Source: RGIG8767 sp964531805
GTDB lineage: Bacteria; Bacillota; Clostridia; Lachnospirales; Lachnospiraceae
Assembly (NCBI GenBank): GCA_964531805.1
Contig: CAZHGE010000111.1
Coordinates: forward strand, 1 to 7,266
DNA: 7,266 nt
Direction of reading: 5' to 3'
Both the position numbers and the translations under genes were made by a program. This document shows positions 6,016 through 7,266 of this stretch, piece by piece. Position 1 is the first letter of the stretch. Every line of letters starts with the position of its first letter. The notes beneath the pieces were generated by a model that worked only from the letters and a program-made list of their open reading frames with translations, did no database searches and was not told the origin of the DNA.

Positions 6016-6028
6016 CCCAAGAATATGA
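5993..6028 (+). CDS. Possible 11-codon leader peptide coupled to the 4-epimerase gene
   Basis: The good ribosome binding site AAGGAG (5982-5987) is 5 bases before an ATG at 5993, which encodes MYFVSNTSPRI and stops at TGA 6026-6028. That stop overlaps the epimerase ATG (6025-6027) as ATGA, the usual arrangement for translational coupling. The epimerase start has no Shine-Dalgarno sequence of its own in the bases just before it. Its first residues (MYF) match those of the preceding glycosyltransferase, which may be chance. It could simply be a spacer with no translated product. Confidence 0.3.
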   Translation: MYFVSNTSPRI

Positions 6029-7026
6029 ACGAACAGAGCAATAAAAACATCTATTTTATTACCGGTGCCGCTGGCTTTATCGGATTTTATTTATCCAAAC
6101 GTTTATTAGAAGCAGGAGCCAAGGTAATCGGTTTGGATAATATGAATGATTATTATGAAGTATCCTTAAAAGAGGAACGCCTTCGTATTTTGAAAGAATT
6201 AGATGGATTCACGTTTATCAAAGGTGACTTGGCGGATAAGGATACTGTTTTATCCATTTTCAAGGATTACCATCCGGATATCGTGGTAAACCTGGCAGCG
6301 CAGGCGGGGGTTCGTTACAGCATTGATAATCCTGACGCATATATTCAGTCCAATTTAGTTGGATTTTTTAATATTTTAGAGGGATGTCGTTATTATCCAG
6401 TGAAGCATTTGGTGTATGCGTCTTCCAGTTCGGTATATGGCGGCAATACGAAGGTGCCATTTTGTGTGGAAGACCAGGTGGATAAGCCTGTTAGTTTATA
6501 TGCAGCAACTAAAAAATCCAATGAATTAATGGCATATTCCTATGCTAAATTGTATGGGATTAAACTGACAGGTCTTCGTTTCTTCACGGTTTACGGGCCA
6601 ATGGGACGTCCTGATATGGCATATTTTAAGTTCGCTAAAAAAATCATGAATGGGGAATCCATTCAAATCTACAATAATGGTGATATGATGCGTGATTTTA
6701 CCTACATTGATGACATCGTGACCGGTATTGTAAATATTTTAGATCATGCGCCGAAAGCGGATGAACTGGGAGCTTATTATAAGATTTATAATATCGGAAA
6801 TAACCAGCCTGAGAAATTGATGGACTATATATCTACTTTGGAAAAATGTCTTGGCAGAGAAGCAAAGAAGGAATTCCTTCCGATGCAGCCAGGAGATGTG
6901 TATCAGACTTATGCAGATGTCAGTGATCTGATCCGTGATTTTGATTTTAAGCCATCTACTTCGATTGAGGAAGGCTTGAGCAAATTTGCAGAGTGGTTTT
7001 TACCTTATTATGGTTATGAAAAATAA
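6025..7026 (+). CDS. NAD-dependent UDP-glucuronate 4-epimerase-like protein
   Basis: This 333-residue extended-SDR enzyme most resembles UDP-glucuronate 4-epimerases (LspL/Cap1J type, EC 5.1.3.6), which interconvert UDP-glucuronate and UDP-galacturonate by 4-keto chemistry with bound NAD. The cofactor loop GAAGFIG is at 14-20 and the NAD ribose-binding Asp38 is in LDNMNDYYE, a stretch typical of this subfamily. SSSSVYGG (133-140) and Tyr159-x3-Lys163 (YAATKK) give an intact catalytic set. TVYGPMGRPDMAYFKF (188-203) is the hallmark of the glucuronate branch, as opposed to GalE. RDFTYIDDI (223-231) is the usual nucleotide-sugar end motif. Length is normal and there is no membrane anchor like that of plant enzymes, so it is cytosolic. 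It is 58 bases after the GT2 gene; translation may depend on the mini-ORF described at 5993. It would supply galacturonate for the glycan. A decarboxylating or other uronate-sugar epimerase remains possible. Confidence 0.85.
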   Translation: MNEQSNKNIYFITGAAGFIGFYLSKRLLEAGAKVIGLDNMNDYYEVSLKEERLRILKELDGFTFIKGDLADKDTVLSIFKDYHPDIVVNLAAQAGVRYSIDNPDAYIQSNLVGFFNILEGCRYYPVKHLVYASSSSVYGGNTKVPFCVEDQVDKPVSLYAATKKSNELMAYSYAKLYGIKLTGLRFFTVYGPMGRPDMAYFKFAKKIMNGESIQIYNNGDMMRDFTYIDDIVTGIVNILDHAPKADELGAYYKIYNIGNNQPEKLMDYISTLEKCLGREAKKEFLPMQPGDVYQTYADVSDLIRDFDFKPSTSIEEGLSKFAEWFLPYYGYEK

Positions 7027-7037
7027 GGAATGGTATT

Positions 7038-7266
7038 ATGTTATTTAATTCGTATATTTTTATCTTTTTATTTTTCCCACTTTGCTTGCTGGGATATTAT
7101 GTGCTGAAGAATAAAAATGCTACAGCTGCAAAAACATGGTTGATAGGTTTCTCTTTGTGGTTTTACGGATATTTTAATATCCGTTATTTGTGTATCATGA
7201 TATTCTCCATTTTGTTAAATTATGGGGTATATCAATTGCTGACACGGACAGAGTTGGAAAAAACGG
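7038..7266 (+). CDS. MBOAT O-acyltransferase, N-terminal part (runs off window)
   Basis: Only the first 76 codons are present; the gene is cut by the window edge. The protein starts MLFNSYIFIFLFFPL, the characteristic beginning of AlgI/DltB-type membrane-bound O-acyltransferases, and contains the WLIGFSLWFYGYFN stretch (34-47) typical of these proteins. Hydrophobic segments lie at about 5-23, 34-46 and 50-68. The family moves acyl groups, often acetyl, onto extracytoplasmic polysaccharides. AAGGA lies 8 bases before the ATG, and the gene begins 11 bases after the epimerase stop, so it belongs to the same operon. The catalytic histidine would lie in the missing part, so activity cannot be judged. 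Confidence 0.85.
   Translation, partial: MLFNSYIFIFLFFPLCLLGYYVLKNKNATAAKTWLIGFSLWFYGYFNIRYLCIMIFSILLNYGVYQLLTRTELEKT

Noticed and set aside
1..7266. tRNA, rRNA, CRISPR array, insertion sequence or phage genes
   Set aside because: No cloverleaf, regular repeat-spacer pattern, transposase motif or terminal repeats were seen; the recombinase alone does not establish a mobile element.

Overview
The window is AT-rich with strong AGGAG-type ribosome binding sites. Its gene families (a Xer-like tyrosine recombinase and an exopolysaccharide-type operon ending in an MBOAT acyltransferase) fit a low-GC Gram-positive, most likely a Clostridia/Lachnospiraceae-type anaerobe. That assignment is inference from style and gene content; there is no rRNA or other taxonomic marker here.

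Layout. Positions 1-90 are non-coding and hold a small dif-like palindrome just past the end of a leftward tyrosine recombinase gene (91-1011, minus strand). The 162-base divergent intergenic region (1012-1173) carries the recombinase ribosome binding site, a perfect 14-bp inverted repeat (1065-1105) and a plausible rightward promoter (1110-1138). From 1174 to the right edge, seven plus-strand genes lie head to tail with gaps of 9-61 bases and no convincing terminator between them, so they are probably one operon running out of the window. They are: a FAD-dependent DAO-type oxidoreductase, a membrane-anchored GT2 glycosyltransferase (GtrB/ArnC-like shape), an atypical extended-SDR epimerase/dehydratase-like protein, a TIM-barrel sugar isomerase/epimerase, a soluble GT2 glycosyltransferase, a UDP-glucuronate 4-epimerase-like enzyme, and the first 76 codons of an MBOAT O-acyltransferase.

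How they may work together (inference). The 4-epimerase would supply UDP-galacturonate. The FAD enzyme, the SDR protein and the TIM-barrel enzyme look like a block that makes or remodels an unusual sugar or sugar-like group. The two glycosyltransferases would transfer sugars, one of them probably to a membrane polyprenyl phosphate, and the MBOAT protein would acylate the product at the membrane. The result would be a decorated surface glycan. No substrate can be read from the sequence.

Most worth a second look: the four-cysteine cluster in the FAD protein, the Tyr-x3-Arg in place of Tyr-x3-Lys in the SDR protein, the 14-bp inverted repeat between recombinase and operon, and an 11-codon mini-ORF that takes the good ribosome binding site in front of the 4-epimerase gene and ends in an ATGA overlap with its start.
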